In this document: piece by piece, positions 17,684 through 28,605 of the stretch
Position numbering within the stretch: position 1 is the stretch's first letter
Layout: every line of letters begins with the position of its first letter
Assembly (NCBI RefSeq): GCF_023617245.1
Contig: NZ_CP067396.1
Span: 3,782,001-3,846,000, forward strand
Length of the DNA: 64,000 nucleotides
Origin: Lysobacter enzymogenes
GTDB lineage: Bacteria; Pseudomonadota; Gammaproteobacteria; Xanthomonadales; Xanthomonadaceae
Direction: 5' to 3'
Notes under the pieces: generated by a model
Databases searched by the model: none
The model's input: the letters and a program-made list of their open reading frames with translations, nothing else
What the model was told of the DNA's origin: nothing
Made by a program: the position numbers and the translations under genes

Positions 17684-18800
17684 GCGCTGGTCTCTAACCT
17701 CAAGTGCATCACCTCAGTGAGGCACTGTGAATGGGTCAGCAGTATTCGCATCTGAGCGCAGAAGAGCGCGGGGCCATCATGGTCTTGATCGCCCAAGGGG
17801 CGAGCGGACGGCAAATCGCCCAGACGTTGGGTCGGGCGCAAAGCACAATTGCTCGCGAGTTGCGCCGTAATGGGTTTCGGTCCCATTCGGGGCCGCCGCT
17901 GCGCGGACGCCCTCGTTTCGACCCTGGCTACGATGCGACCCGGGCGGGCCGGCGGGCCCAGCGACTGCGGCGACGGGCGCGCGTGCGCCGCAAGCTGCGA
18001 CGCGACACCGTGCTGTGGCGACGCGTGCGCTATTGGCTGGAACGGTGCTGGTCGCCGCAACAGATTGCCGACAAACTGCGGGATCTGTACCCGGACCGGC
18101 CCTGGCTGCGCGTGTCGCACGAAACGATCTATACCGCGATTTATGCGATGCCGCGCGGCGAATTGCGCCGCCAGGTGACCCGTCTGCTGCGGCAGGGGCG
18201 CAAGTCCGGCCGCCGCACGCGCCAGGGAAGCGACGCCCGCGGCCATCTGCCGGATCTGCCCAACATCCGCCTGCGGCCGCCGGCCGCGCATGAGCGCCTG
18301 ATGCCGGGGCATTGGGAGGGCGACCTGATCGTGGGCGCGCACAACCGCTCGGCGATTGGGGTATTGGTCTGCCGCCGCACCTTGTACGTCAAGCTGGTCA
18401 AGCTCGCCGACGCGACCGCGCACACGGTGCTGGAGGCCTTCAGCTCGGCGTTCGAAGGCGTGCCGGAAAGTTTGAAGAAGACCTTGACCTACGACCAGGG
18501 CAAGGAAATGGCATCGCATCGGCAGTTGAGCGAACGCACTGGTTTAGCGATCTACTTCGCCGACCCCCATAGCCCGTGGCAACGCGGAACCTGCGAAAAC
18601 ACCAACGGCTTGTTGCGGCAATACTTTCCCAAGGGCACCGATCTGTCGGTGCATTCTGCGCAGCGCCTCAAAGAGGTGGCGTGGGAAATGAACAACCGCC
18701 CCCGCCGTAGCCTGGGCAGGCGCTCGCCCGTCGAGGTGCTCTACGAGGAACTCAAAAACCCGCGGGCGCAGGGTGATGCACTTGGACATTGACTCCGCCA
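17684..18800 (+). mobile_element. IS30-family insertion sequence
   Basis: About 1.12 kb, carrying one transposase gene. Imperfect terminal inverted repeats include a perfect 13-bp core CAAGTGCATCACC (17701-17713) mirrored as GGTGATGCACTTG (18772-18784). Outer ends were set by comparing with the uninterrupted family D repeat at 17180-17350: flanks AAAGAAAGTA and ACCAAAGAAAA rejoin exactly. Any short target duplication (usually 2-4 bp in this family) is not obvious. The transposase is intact, so the copy could be active. Confidence 0.85.
17731..18792 (+). CDS. IS30-family transposase
   Basis: 353 aa. N-terminal helix-turn-helix region typical of IS30 (YSHLSAEERGAIMVLIAQGASGRQIAQTLGRAQSTIARELRRNG, residues about 5-50), a basic DNA-binding segment, and the DDE catalytic core: GHWEGDLIVG carries the first Asp, LTYDQGKEM the second, and the Glu lies in the region after WQRGTCENTNGLLRQYFPKG. 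The ORF is complete with no frameshift. The stop lies within the right terminal region of the element, as in other IS30 members. The start at 17731 lies 18 nt after the left inverted-repeat core. Confidence 0.95.
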   Translation: MGQQYSHLSAEERGAIMVLIAQGASGRQIAQTLGRAQSTIARELRRNGFRSHSGPPLRGRPRFDPGYDATRAGRRAQRLRRRARVRRKLRRDTVLWRRVRYWLERCWSPQQIADKLRDLYPDRPWLRVSHETIYTAIYAMPRGELRRQVTRLLRQGRKSGRRTRQGSDARGHLPDLPNIRLRPPAAHERLMPGHWEGDLIVGAHNRSAIGVLVCRRTLYVKLVKLADATAHTVLEAFSSAFEGVPESLKKTLTYDQGKEMASHRQLSERTGLAIYFADPHSPWQRGTCENTNGLLRQYFPKGTDLSVHSAQRLKEVAWEMNNRPRRSLGRRSPVEVLYEELKNPRAQGDALGH

Positions 18801-18920
18801 ACCAAAGAAAAACGCTTGTTTAAGGTCAAAAGCCACTAGGTCCAGCACCTTTCGCGGGGATGCGCCGTAAGGGGCATCCATGCCCCTACGGCGCACGCGC
18901 GCATCCATGCGCGCGCCCTT
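18801..18920. repeat. Family D repeat, right half, interrupted by IS30
   Basis: Resumes as ACCAAAGAAAAACGCTTG, then GGTCAAAAGCCACTAGGTCC and two palindromes, GGGGCATCCATGCCCC and GCGCATCCATGCGC. Reverse-complemented, it follows the order of the intact element at 17180-17350. In the 504-nt gap to liuD there is also a GGCAAC-type hexamer run at about 18965-19013. I see no gene there. Confidence 0.72.
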
Positions 18921-19296
18921 CGGGTCTGCGCGGCATGGGCTTCACGTGGAGCTACGTCAAAGCGAACGGCAACGGCAGTAACAGCAACGACAACGGCAAC
19001 GGCAACGGCAACAGTACCGGCTCCGGCACCTTCAACGGCAAACCCAACAACAACGCCCAAACACCGCCTAAGCCACTGCCTCCCCCGACGCTTCAGCACC
19101 GTCCCGTATGGCGCCCACGACACACGCCCGAACCACATAACCGGGCATCCTGTCGCGCAAACCTCCCCGCCCATCGCAGCCCCGACGCGACAGCCGGCCC
19201 GCCTTCGGCCAAAATCCCCCCATCGCGCCGGTCCGCCGCCGCGGCCGTCCGCCTTCCCTTCCACGCGCGTCCGCGCCACCGACCTGCGAAGTGCCC

Positions 19297-21309
<2,013 letters not shown>

Positions 21310-21585
21310 GCCACGGCCGATGCCGTCGCCGGCGCAGAGGGGCCGGATCGATGCCGCGGCCGCGGGATGCGTCATGATCGCTGGCCCGGCCTCGGCCGGG
21401 CGGCGGCCGAACACGGCGACCGCCGGCCCGGCGAATCGCGGGCCGCGCGACCGTCGGCGCCGGACCGGACCGCCGCGCCGCAACGCTGTGTCGCCGCGAC
21501 CGGGCCATTTCGCGCTTGCGCGGCCGGCCGGCGCCGCCATTTCACGTTTGTCCCGTTGGATGCTTTTTCCCTGCGCAAAGCCGCC

Positions 21586-22200
21586 ATGAACCTGCCGACC
21601 GCCCCCCTGTCCCGCACCGCCCGGCGCCTGGCCCTGGCCGCGCTGCTGGCCGGCCTGTCCGCCTGCGTCGCGTTCGAGCACGCGCCGGTGGCCGAACTGC
21701 GCTGCGACCCGGACCTGGCCGGCGCCTGGACCGTCAAGGCCGGCAACGGCCTGAAGAAAACCGCGCACATCGACGCGCGCTGCCACACCGACGACTGGCC
21801 CGGCATGAGCGACAAACCGGTCGCGCTGGACCTGACCGGCTTCGTCATCGGCCAGGACCGCTACCTCGCGCTCACGCCCGTGCAGGCCCAGCTCGCGATG
21901 GGCGCCGACCCCGGCGCGCTGACCGAGGGCCTGCCCAAGGACGCAGTGTTCCTGGTGCTCTACCGCCTGGGCCCCGACGGGCGCCTGCAGGCCTGGCTGC
22001 CCGACTCCAAGCGCGCGCTCGACGCCATCGCCCGCGGCGAGCTCGACGGACGCCGGCTCAAGGAACAGTTCGCCCTGATCCAGGGCCCCCCAGAGCAGTT
22101 GCGCGATACCCTCGCGCAACGCCTGAATCTCTTGTACGACACCGACAGACAGGCCATGGTGTTCGAACGCGCCAAGGCCGCCCGCCAGGATTCTCCATGA
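21586..22200 (+). CDS. Predicted lipoprotein between liuD and liuE
   Basis: 204 aa. Signal peptide RTARRLALAALLAGLSAC with lipobox LSAC (Cys near residue 27), so probably outer- or inner-membrane anchored and periplasmic. The mature part contains LRCDPDLAGAWTVKAGNG, resembling the start of a small lipocalin-like beta barrel, then a TDDWPGMSDKPVALDLTGF segment and a helical C-terminus (ALDAIARGELDGRRLKEQFALI). Its stop overlaps the liuE ATG by 4 nt. A role in leucine catabolism is not obvious; it may simply share the operon. The 276-nt gap before it holds nothing I recognise. Confidence 0.8.
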   Translation: MNLPTAPLSRTARRLALAALLAGLSACVAFEHAPVAELRCDPDLAGAWTVKAGNGLKKTAHIDARCHTDDWPGMSDKPVALDLTGFVIGQDRYLALTPVQAQLAMGADPGALTEGLPKDAVFLVLYRLGPDGRLQAWLPDSKRALDAIARGELDGRRLKEQFALIQGPPEQLRDTLAQRLNLLYDTDRQAMVFERAKAARQDSP

Positions 22201-23108
22201 ACCAGCCCGCCACCCCGCCCGCGTCCGTGCGCATCGTCGAAGTCGGCCCGCGCGACGGCCTGCAGAACGAAAAGGCCCAGATCGCCACCGCCGACAAGAT
22301 CGCCCTGATCGACCGGCTCTCGGCCACCGGCCTGCGCAGCATCGAAGCCACCAGCTTCGTCAGCCCCAAGTGGGTGCCGCAGCTTGCCGACGCCGCCGAA
22401 GTCTTCGCCGGCATCGCGCGCAGGCCCGGCGTGCATTACCCCGTGCTGGTGCCCAACGAGCAAGGCTACGAACGCGCGCGCGCGGTCGGCGTGGAGGAGA
22501 TCGCGGTGTTCACCGCCGCCTCGGAGGCGTTCAACCGCAAGAACATCAACGCCTCCATCGACGAATCGCTGGCGCGCTTCGCGCCGGTGATGGCGCGCGC
22601 CAAGGCCGACGGCGTGGCCGTGCGCGGCTACGTGTCCACCGTGCTCGGCTGCCCCTACCAGGGCGCGGTGCCGGTCGGCGACGTGGTGCGGGTGGCGCGC
22701 GCGCTGTTCGATATGGGCTGCTACGAGATCTCGCTCGGCGACACCATCGGCGTGGGCACGCCGGGCAAGGCCCGGGCGATGTTCAAGGCGGTCGCGGCCG
22801 AAGTGCCGCTGGCCGCGCTGGCCGTGCATTTCCACGACACCTACGGCCAGGCCCTGGCCAACATCCTGGCCTGCCTGGAAGAAGGCGCGGCGGTGGTCGA
22901 TTCGGCGGTGTCCGGCACCGGCGGCTGCCCCTACGCCAAGGGCGCCAGCGGCAACGTCGCCAGCGAGGACGTGGTCTACATGCTGCACGGCCTGGGCGTG
23001 AGCACCGGCGTGGACATCGACGCGCTGGCCGACACCGGCCGCTGGCTCGCCGCCCTGCTCGGCCGCGAGACCGGCAGCAAGGTCGGCAAGGCGCTGGCCG
23101 CGGCGTGA
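22197..23108 (+). CDS. liuE: Hydroxymethylglutaryl-CoA lyase
   Basis: 303-aa TIM-barrel lyase that splits HMG-CoA into acetyl-CoA and acetoacetate, the last leucine-specific step. Diagnostic segments: VEVGPRDGLQNE (metal and substrate site), EATSFVSPKWVPQLAD, FHDTYGQALANIL with the metal His, and SGTGGCPYAKGASGN with the catalytic Cys. Start by ATGA overlap with the lipoprotein gene. Normal length for the family (about 300 aa). It overlaps the downstream GGDEF/EAL gene by 4 nt (GTGA), so that regulator is read from the same message. Confidence 0.95.
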   Translation: MNQPATPPASVRIVEVGPRDGLQNEKAQIATADKIALIDRLSATGLRSIEATSFVSPKWVPQLADAAEVFAGIARRPGVHYPVLVPNEQGYERARAVGVEEIAVFTAASEAFNRKNINASIDESLARFAPVMARAKADGVAVRGYVSTVLGCPYQGAVPVGDVVRVARALFDMGCYEISLGDTIGVGTPGKARAMFKAVAAEVPLAALAVHFHDTYGQALANILACLEEGAAVVDSAVSGTGGCPYAKGASGNVASEDVVYMLHGLGVSTGVDIDALADTGRWLAALLGRETGSKVGKALAAA

Positions 23109-25663
23109 AGCCCGCACCGCCCACGAACGACCCGCCCTCCGGCGCCGCCGACGCGACGCCGGACGACGCGCTCGCCGCGCTGGAAACCGCGCTGGCCGAT
23201 CCGCAGCTGCCCGCGCACCTGGGCGAAAGCCTGCGCCGCGCCACCGCCGCGCTGCGCCGCGAACGCGACGAGGCCGCGCTGATCCAGCAGGCCTTCGACG
23301 CCATCCCCGATCTGGTCACCGTGCTCGACGAGGAAGGCACGGTGGTCGAGATCAACCGCCACGGCACCGACGCGCACCGGCGCCGGCGCGAGGACATCCT
23401 CGGCCAGCCGATCCACGTGCTCAATCCGGAATTGCCCAAGGATCACCTCGCGCCGGTCTGGGAAACCCTCAACCGCGGCGACAGCTACCTCATCGAAGTC
23501 ACCAACAAGCGCGGCGACGGCACCCGCTTCCCGGTGGAAGTGCATTCGGCCGGCTTCGTCCACGACGGCGAGCGCCGCATCGTCGCGGTCGCGCGCGACC
23601 TCAGCACCCGGCAAGAGGACGAACTGCGCTTTCGCGAGCTGGTCGAGTCCATCGACCGCGGCCTGATCGTGCAGGACCACTCGCTGCGCATCGTCTACGC
23701 CAACAGCGCGGCGATGAGCCTGCTGTCGCTGCACAACGGCCAGAGCATCGCCGACGAGTTGCGTTCGGGCCAGTGGATGGTGGTCGACGAACACGGCTGC
23801 GAACTCGCGCCGGAGCACTACCCCTCGCGCGTGGCGCTGGACACCGGCGTGGTGGTCGGCAGCCGCGTGCTCGGCCTGTATCACCGCACCCGCCGCGAAC
23901 TGATCTGGCTGTCGATCACCGCCGTGCCGCAGTTCCCGCCCGGCGGCGACCGCCCCGACCAGGTGTTCGCGCTGTTCTCCAACATCACCGAACTCAAGCG
24001 CGACAGCGCGCTGTTCGACCGCGCCCAGGCCCTGGCCCAGATCGGCGGCTGGGAGTGGGACGCCGGCCGCGACCGGCTCTACCTGACCTTCGAAGCGCAA
24101 CGCATCCTCGGCCGCGACCCCGCGCCGGCGCGGATCGAAGAGTTGATCGAGTGCCTGCAGCCGTTGGACCGCCACCGCCTGCGCAATGCGCTCGAACGCA
24201 CCCTCGCCGGCGGCCGCAGCCTGGACCTGGAGCTTCAGGGCCTGCGCGCGGACGGCAGCGGCTTCTGGGTGCGCGCGATCGCCGACGCCGGCGCCGGCGA
24301 CGTGATCCGCCAGGTCCTGACCGGGACCTTGCAGGACATCACCGAACGCAAGCAGGAAGAAGAACAACTGCGCATCCAGGCGCGCAGCGACCCGCTCACC
24401 GGCCTGCTCAACCGCGACGCCGTGCTCGACGACCTCGAACGCCGCCTCGATGCGTTCCCGCACGCGCCGCTCGGGGTGCTGTACATCGACCTGGACCGCT
24501 TCAAGGTGGTCAACGACATCCTCGGCCACGCCGCCGGCGACCGCCTGCTGGCCTCGGCCGCGCGGCGCATCCGCCACGCGGTCGGCGACCAGGCCCAGAT
24601 CGCCCGCTTCGGCGGCGACGAGTTCCTGGTGGTGTGCTCGCTCGACGGCGACGCCACCCGCGCCGAGCGCCTGGCCGACGCGATCCTGGAGATCTTCGGC
24701 GACAGCTTCCGCGTCGACGGCGAAGAGTTCAGCATCACCGCCAGCATCGGCATCGCCCAGGCGCCGCTGGACGGACGCACCGGGCAGCAGCTGATCCAGA
24801 GCGCCGACGTCGCCATGTACGACAGCAAGCGCCGCGGCCGCAACAGCTGGCAGGCGTTCACCCCGGAACTGGCCGAGCAACAGCTGTACCGGCTGCAGTT
24901 GGAAACCCACCTGCGCCGCGCCGTGCACAACGACGAATTCCATCTGGTCTACCAGCCGCAGGTGAACCTGCACGACGGCCGCGTGGTCGCCGCCGAGGCG
25001 CTGATCCGCTGGCGCAACCGCTCGCTCGGCGAGATGCGCCCGGACCGCTTCATCGACCACGCCGAGACCACCGGCGACATCGTCGGCATCGGCGGCTGGG
25101 TGCTGCACGAGGCCTGCCGCCAGTTGCGCCAGTGGCGCGACCAGGGCCTGGCGATCGAGCGCGTCGCGGTCAACGTCTCCTACCGCCAGTTCCTCGGCGA
25201 CGACCTCGGCCACACCGTCGCCGCCGCGCTGGCTGAACACGGCCTGCCCGGCAGCGCGCTGGAACTGGAATTCACCGAACGGGTGCTGATCGAAGACGCG
25301 CCCGACACCGTGCGCACCTTCGCCCGCCTGCGCGAACTCGGCGTGAGCCTGTCGATCGACGACTTCGGCGAAGGCTACAGCGCGCTCAACTACATCCGCC
25401 GCCTGCCGATCCACGGGCTCAAGCTCAGCCAGTTGTTCGTGCAAGGCGTGCCCGACAACCAATCCGACGTCGCGGTCTGCCAGGCGGTCACCGGCATCGC
25501 CCGCAGCCTCGGCCTGGGACTGGTGGCCGAAGGCGTGGAAACCGAGCGCCAGCGCGCCTTCCTGCGCGAACTGGGCGTGCTGATCGGCCAAGGCTTCCTG
25601 TTCGCCCCCGGCCTGCCGCCGGACGAACTGCGCGACTACTGCCGCGCCCAAGTCCGCCACTGA
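23105..25663 (+). CDS. PAS-GGDEF-EAL cyclic-di-GMP signalling protein
   Basis: 852 aa, GTG start overlapping the liuE stop. About three PAS-like sensor segments (roughly 62-165, 175-295, 300-415; for example FDAIPDLVTVLDEEGTVVEIN and VIRQVLTGTLQDITERKQ before the catalytic part). The GGDEF domain has an intact RFGGDEF signature (503-507), and the EAL domain an intact EAL (631-633) with DDFGEGYSALNY and VAEGVETERQ. Both catalytic signatures look functional, so it could make and degrade c-di-GMP, with PAS input deciding the balance. No membrane segments, so cytosolic. Co-transcription with liuE is suggestive but the link to leucine catabolism is unproven. Confidence 0.93.
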   Translation: MKPAPPTNDPPSGAADATPDDALAALETALADPQLPAHLGESLRRATAALRRERDEAALIQQAFDAIPDLVTVLDEEGTVVEINRHGTDAHRRRREDILGQPIHVLNPELPKDHLAPVWETLNRGDSYLIEVTNKRGDGTRFPVEVHSAGFVHDGERRIVAVARDLSTRQEDELRFRELVESIDRGLIVQDHSLRIVYANSAAMSLLSLHNGQSIADELRSGQWMVVDEHGCELAPEHYPSRVALDTGVVVGSRVLGLYHRTRRELIWLSITAVPQFPPGGDRPDQVFALFSNITELKRDSALFDRAQALAQIGGWEWDAGRDRLYLTFEAQRILGRDPAPARIEELIECLQPLDRHRLRNALERTLAGGRSLDLELQGLRADGSGFWVRAIADAGAGDVIRQVLTGTLQDITERKQEEEQLRIQARSDPLTGLLNRDAVLDDLERRLDAFPHAPLGVLYIDLDRFKVVNDILGHAAGDRLLASAARRIRHAVGDQAQIARFGGDEFLVVCSLDGDATRAERLADAILEIFGDSFRVDGEEFSITASIGIAQAPLDGRTGQQLIQSADVAMYDSKRRGRNSWQAFTPELAEQQLYRLQLETHLRRAVHNDEFHLVYQPQVNLHDGRVVAAEALIRWRNRSLGEMRPDRFIDHAETTGDIVGIGGWVLHEACRQLRQWRDQGLAIERVAVNVSYRQFLGDDLGHTVAAALAEHGLPGSALELEFTERVLIEDAPDTVRTFARLRELGVSLSIDDFGEGYSALNYIRRLPIHGLKLSQLFVQGVPDNQSDVAVCQAVTGIARSLGLGLVAEGVETERQRAFLRELGVLIGQGFLFAPGLPPDELRDYCRAQVRH

Positions 25664-25687
25664 CCGCACGCGCAAGCCCACCCTCGA

Positions 25688-25866
25688 TAGGAGCGACGCA
25701 AGTCGCGACCGCGGCCTCGCCCCGGCGACGCACGCGCGGTTTCGCGGTCGCGGCTCGCGCCGCTCCTACAATCGCGAACCCGGCATCCTCACGCGCCGCA
25801 GCCGCGACACCCAACCACGACGCAACCGCCACTACCGACTGTAGGAGCGACGCAAGTCGCGACCGC
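25688..25866. repeat. Family C repeat copies (variant arms)
   Basis: Three arms: TAGGAGCGACGCAAGTCGCG (25688), an inverted partner ending CGCCGCTCCTACA (about 25743-25770), and GTAGGAGCGACGCAAGTCGC (25841). Here both sides of the inner hairpin are changed together (GCGACGCAAGTCGC instead of GCGGCGCAAGCCGC). Confidence 0.8.
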
Positions 25867-25912
25867 GACCTCCCAACTACGACGCAAGCGCGACCAAACG
25901 CGTCGCTCCGGC

Positions 25913-26500
25913 TCAACCGCCCCCGGACCCGCCGCCCTTGCCGTCGCCATCCTTGAAGCACTCGCCCAGCAACGGATTCAAGACGCCGCCGATCTTCTGC
26001 GCCGCCAGCGGATTGGACGACACCGTCGCCGCGCGCAGTTTCTGGTAGGCCGGCGACGCCATCGCCGCCTTGGCCTGCGCCCATTCCTCGGCGCTGAAGG
26101 TCTTGTCGGGGTCGGCGTTGCTGAGCATCGCGGCCTGGTACTTCACGCCCAGCGGGCTGGCGTAGAACGCTTCGAGGTAGGCGCGATCCTGCGCGTCGAG
26201 GCTGGCCTCGATCACTTGCTGCACCGGCGCGGCGACCGCGTCGTCGGCCAGCGCGCGCGCGCACGCGATCTGCGCGGGCTTGGCGTTGCGGTCCTGCTGC
26301 GCGCCCTGGCGGATGCCGGCGACGATGCCGGCCGACACCGCCCGGGCGGTCGCGCCGATGCCAGCGGCGGGCGCGGCGGCGGCAGGCTGGGCGGCAGCGG
26401 GCGTGGCGACGGCCGGTTCGAGGGCGGCCGCGGCGAACGGCGCCAGCAGCGCCGATGCGAGCAGGACGAGGGTCGGCAACGGCGATGCGGCGCGGGGCAT
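25913..26500 (-). CDS. Exported protein, DUF2059-like
   Basis: 195 aa. Start at 26500 with AGGA 6 nt upstream, giving a signal peptide RAASPLPTLVLLASALLAPFAAAA. An Ala/Pro-rich linker is followed by a helical domain: ACARALADDAVAAPVQQVIEASLDAQDRAYLEAFYASPLGVKYQAAML. The motif of an aspartate-rich helix followed by FYxSPxGxK resembles DUF2059-type periplasmic proteins. A short Gly-rich tail (KGGGSGGG) ends the chain. Function unknown. Divergence from the upstream genes and its own intergenic region suggest a single-gene transcript. Confidence 0.72.
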   Translation of the reverse strand: MPRAASPLPTLVLLASALLAPFAAAALEPAVATPAAAQPAAAAPAAGIGATARAVSAGIVAGIRQGAQQDRNAKPAQIACARALADDAVAAPVQQVIEASLDAQDRAYLEAFYASPLGVKYQAAMLSNADPDKTFSAEEWAQAKAAMASPAYQKLRAATVSSNPLAAQKIGGVLNPLLGECFKDGDGKGGGSGGG

Positions 26501-26756
26501 GCGGAATCCTGGGCGAAGGGCGATGGAGATGACGGCGACGATAACGCAGCCGCCGCGTCCGGTCATGCCCCGCGAATCCAAGGCGTCCGCGCCGGCCCGC
26601 CCCGGAACGCGCGATGCAGCGCAAGCAGGAATGACGACGACGACGGCGCATGGGTCGCCGCGCGGCGCATCCATCCGATCAAAGCCATCCGCGACAACAT
26701 CGGCCAGACCGTACGCGCCGCTTCGCCCCGAAGCGGACAGGAATGAACCGCGCGCC

Positions 26757-27224
26757 TCAGCGCAAACCGGATCCTGCCGCCGCCGCGCCGGTCGACGGCA
26801 CGATCCACGGCAGCGGCACCTTCGCGCGCAGCCGGCGATAGCAATCCCCGCCCGCGCGCTCGCGGGCGACGCCGTCCACGCATGCGCCGACGTCCTCGTA
26901 GCGCACCTGATCGACCGGGATGCGCTGCAACGCATCCGGCAGGCGATCGGCGACCACGGCCAGCGCGACCTCGATGAGCTCCGCGCAATGCGCCCGGCGC
27001 TGTTCGAGCGATGCCTCGCCCGCACTCCACGGGCAATCGACCGCGACCGCCTCGCCGTTGGCGCGCAGCACGCGCTCGTCGGCCATGGCGAAATCGTAGA
27101 TCGCGCACTGTCGGCTGTCGGGCAGGCACGGCGATGCATCGGCCCGCTCGCGCACCGCCGGCGCGTTGGCGCAGGCGGACAGCAACAGACAGGCGGCGAG
27201 GACGGCGAAGAATTTCACGGGCAT
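26757..27224 (-). CDS. Predicted lipoprotein of unknown function
   Basis: 155 aa. Start at 27224 (AAAGGAACG just upstream), then FFAVLAACLLLSACANAP, a lipoprotein signal with LSAC lipobox (Cys near residue 18). The mature part has five more Cys, including CLPDSRQCAIYDFA and DVGACVDGV...GGDCYRRL, which could form disulphides in the periplasm. The last segment, LRAKVPLPWIVPSTG, is hydrophobic. No family recognised. A hexamer run (GACGCC, 27317-27346) lies in the intergenic DNA upstream. Confidence 0.72.
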   Translation of the reverse strand: MPVKFFAVLAACLLLSACANAPAVRERADASPCLPDSRQCAIYDFAMADERVLRANGEAVAVDCPWSAGEASLEQRRAHCAELIEVALAVVADRLPDALQRIPVDQVRYEDVGACVDGVARERAGGDCYRRLRAKVPLPWIVPSTGAAAAGSGLR

Positions 27225-27315
27225 CGTTCCTTTGAATTCGTGCGCTGCGGCCGTCGGCATCGACCCGGCCGCGGCTCGACCGCAAGCGATTGTAAGCCCG
27301 CGGCGCGCGCGGGCT

Positions 27316-27349
<34 letters not shown>

Positions 27350-27391
27350 AAGCGCCGTGCCGGCCGCGACGGCGCGGCTGCGACCGACCGC

Positions 27392-27901
27392 CTATGGGCC
27401 GTCGCCGTTGCCTTCGCCGACGCTGGCCGCGAGCTCTTCGAGCAAAAGCCGCTGCAACTGCGGATCGAGCTGGAAGAACCCGCGCGCCCCGAGGATGCGA
27501 TGGTTCGGATTGGGCCGATAGCTGTCGGCGACGATGCGGCCTTCGGCGACCTGGAACGCGCCGAGGATGTCCTCCGGCGGTACCGCGTCCTGCGGTGTTT
27601 CGGCACGGCCGTCGACGATCGCGACGATGCCCTCGCCCTGGCGCTGCGCTTCGGCCTGCAGCGCGGGCAGCGACGGCGCATGACGTGCGATCACCCTGTG
27701 CAGGAACTCCACGAACACGCGATTGCGGGCGAAGTTGTCCGGCTCGATGCCGGGCCGCTCGGGATCGATGATCTGGCCGACGATCTCCTGCGGCGCGATG
27801 CCGCGCGTGGACAGGTCCTGCTGCGGGGTCAGGGTCACATAGGCCACCGGCCCGTCGGGCTGGTTGACCTTGCAGACGAGCATGGGCAGGTCGGATCGCA
27901 T
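27392..27901 (-). CDS. Protein of unknown function
   Basis: 169 aa, no signal peptide. It starts MRSDLPMLVCKVNQPDGPVAYVTLTPQQDLSTRG, with GAGG 8-9 nt before the ATG; a second in-frame ATG lies 6 codons on. Middle part: PQEIVGQIIDPERPGIEPDNFARNRVFVEFLHRVIARHAPSLPAL, then a segment with FFQLDPQLQRLLLEELAAS near the end. Overall a soluble alpha/beta protein. I do not recognise the family. The 395-nt gap to 28296 contains a small palindrome (GTGCGACCGATCGCAC, 28206-28221) and no other feature I can support. Confidence 0.65.
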   Translation of the reverse strand: MRSDLPMLVCKVNQPDGPVAYVTLTPQQDLSTRGIAPQEIVGQIIDPERPGIEPDNFARNRVFVEFLHRVIARHAPSLPALQAEAQRQGEGIVAIVDGRAETPQDAVPPEDILGAFQVAEGRIVADSYRPNPNHRILGARGFFQLDPQLQRLLLEELAASVGEGNGDGP

Positions 27902-28296
27902 CGAAGCCTCGGAGCCGTTGCGCCGCGGACGCGCGGCGGCGCCATCGTAGCCGGGCGCGGATCGCCGCGCAGCCACCGCGGCGCCGGCGCGTGCGAGCGC
28001 CGCGGTTCCGCGGCCGCGATGCACCGCGACGCGCAAGCCAGGCGAACGACTGCTTCATGATCGTCATGGACGTTATGGCGTCGCTGTCGCTTGACTCAGA
28101 AGGGACGCACCCTCGCCGCGGCGGCACCGACCTCGGCCCGCATCCGCCGCCGACCGTTCCCACGCGCCAGTAGCCAACGGAAAACTGGGGTCTCGCCCAC
28201 AAAAAGTGCGACCGATCGCACCTAGGATGGGCGGGCTGCGCACGGATCGCCAGCTTGGCGCCCCGGCCGGCCTCGCCACTTTCCAGGAGGTTTTCG

Positions 28297-28515
28297 ATGA
28301 AGAAGCAAGGAACGTTCCGTCTGGCCCTCGCCGTGTTCGCCTTCGGCCTGTCTTTCTCGTTCAGCAGCGTCGCCGCATTCGATTGGTGCGCGGCCTGCGA
28401 GAACGATCTCCAGCGTTGCCTGGACGCCAACATCAAGACCGATCAGCAGTGCTACACCACCTACTTCAGCTGCATGCGCCGCGGCGACGGCCAGGGCCAT
28501 CCCTGCCCGTTGTAA
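28297..28515 (+). CDS. Small secreted six-cysteine protein, copy 1
   Basis: 72 aa with a Sec signal peptide (KKQGTFRLALAVFAFGLSFSFSSVAA) and a mature chain of about 45 residues. Cys spacing is C-x2-C-x6-C-x10-C-x6-C-x10-C, ending GDGQGHPCPL. CCAGGAGG is a strong ribosome binding site. The next gene encodes a paralogue with the same pattern. The even Cys number and export suggest three disulphides in the periplasm or outside the cell. Could be a small periplasmic factor or a secreted peptide toxin; the sequence does not decide. I do not recognise a named family. Confidence 0.85.
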   Translation: MKKQGTFRLALAVFAFGLSFSFSSVAAFDWCAACENDLQRCLDANIKTDQQCYTTYFSCMRRGDGQGHPCPL

Positions 28516-28605
28516 TTCCGCCCTGCCGTTCGTCCGCGCGGATCGCTTCCGCGCGGACGGCCGGCGCACGCCGGCTCCGCAATCCCGATCCGCAAGGAGG
28601 CTTCG

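Noticed and set aside
17684..18800. Idea that the IS30 element carries passenger genes
   Set aside because: The only gene between its ends is the transposase.
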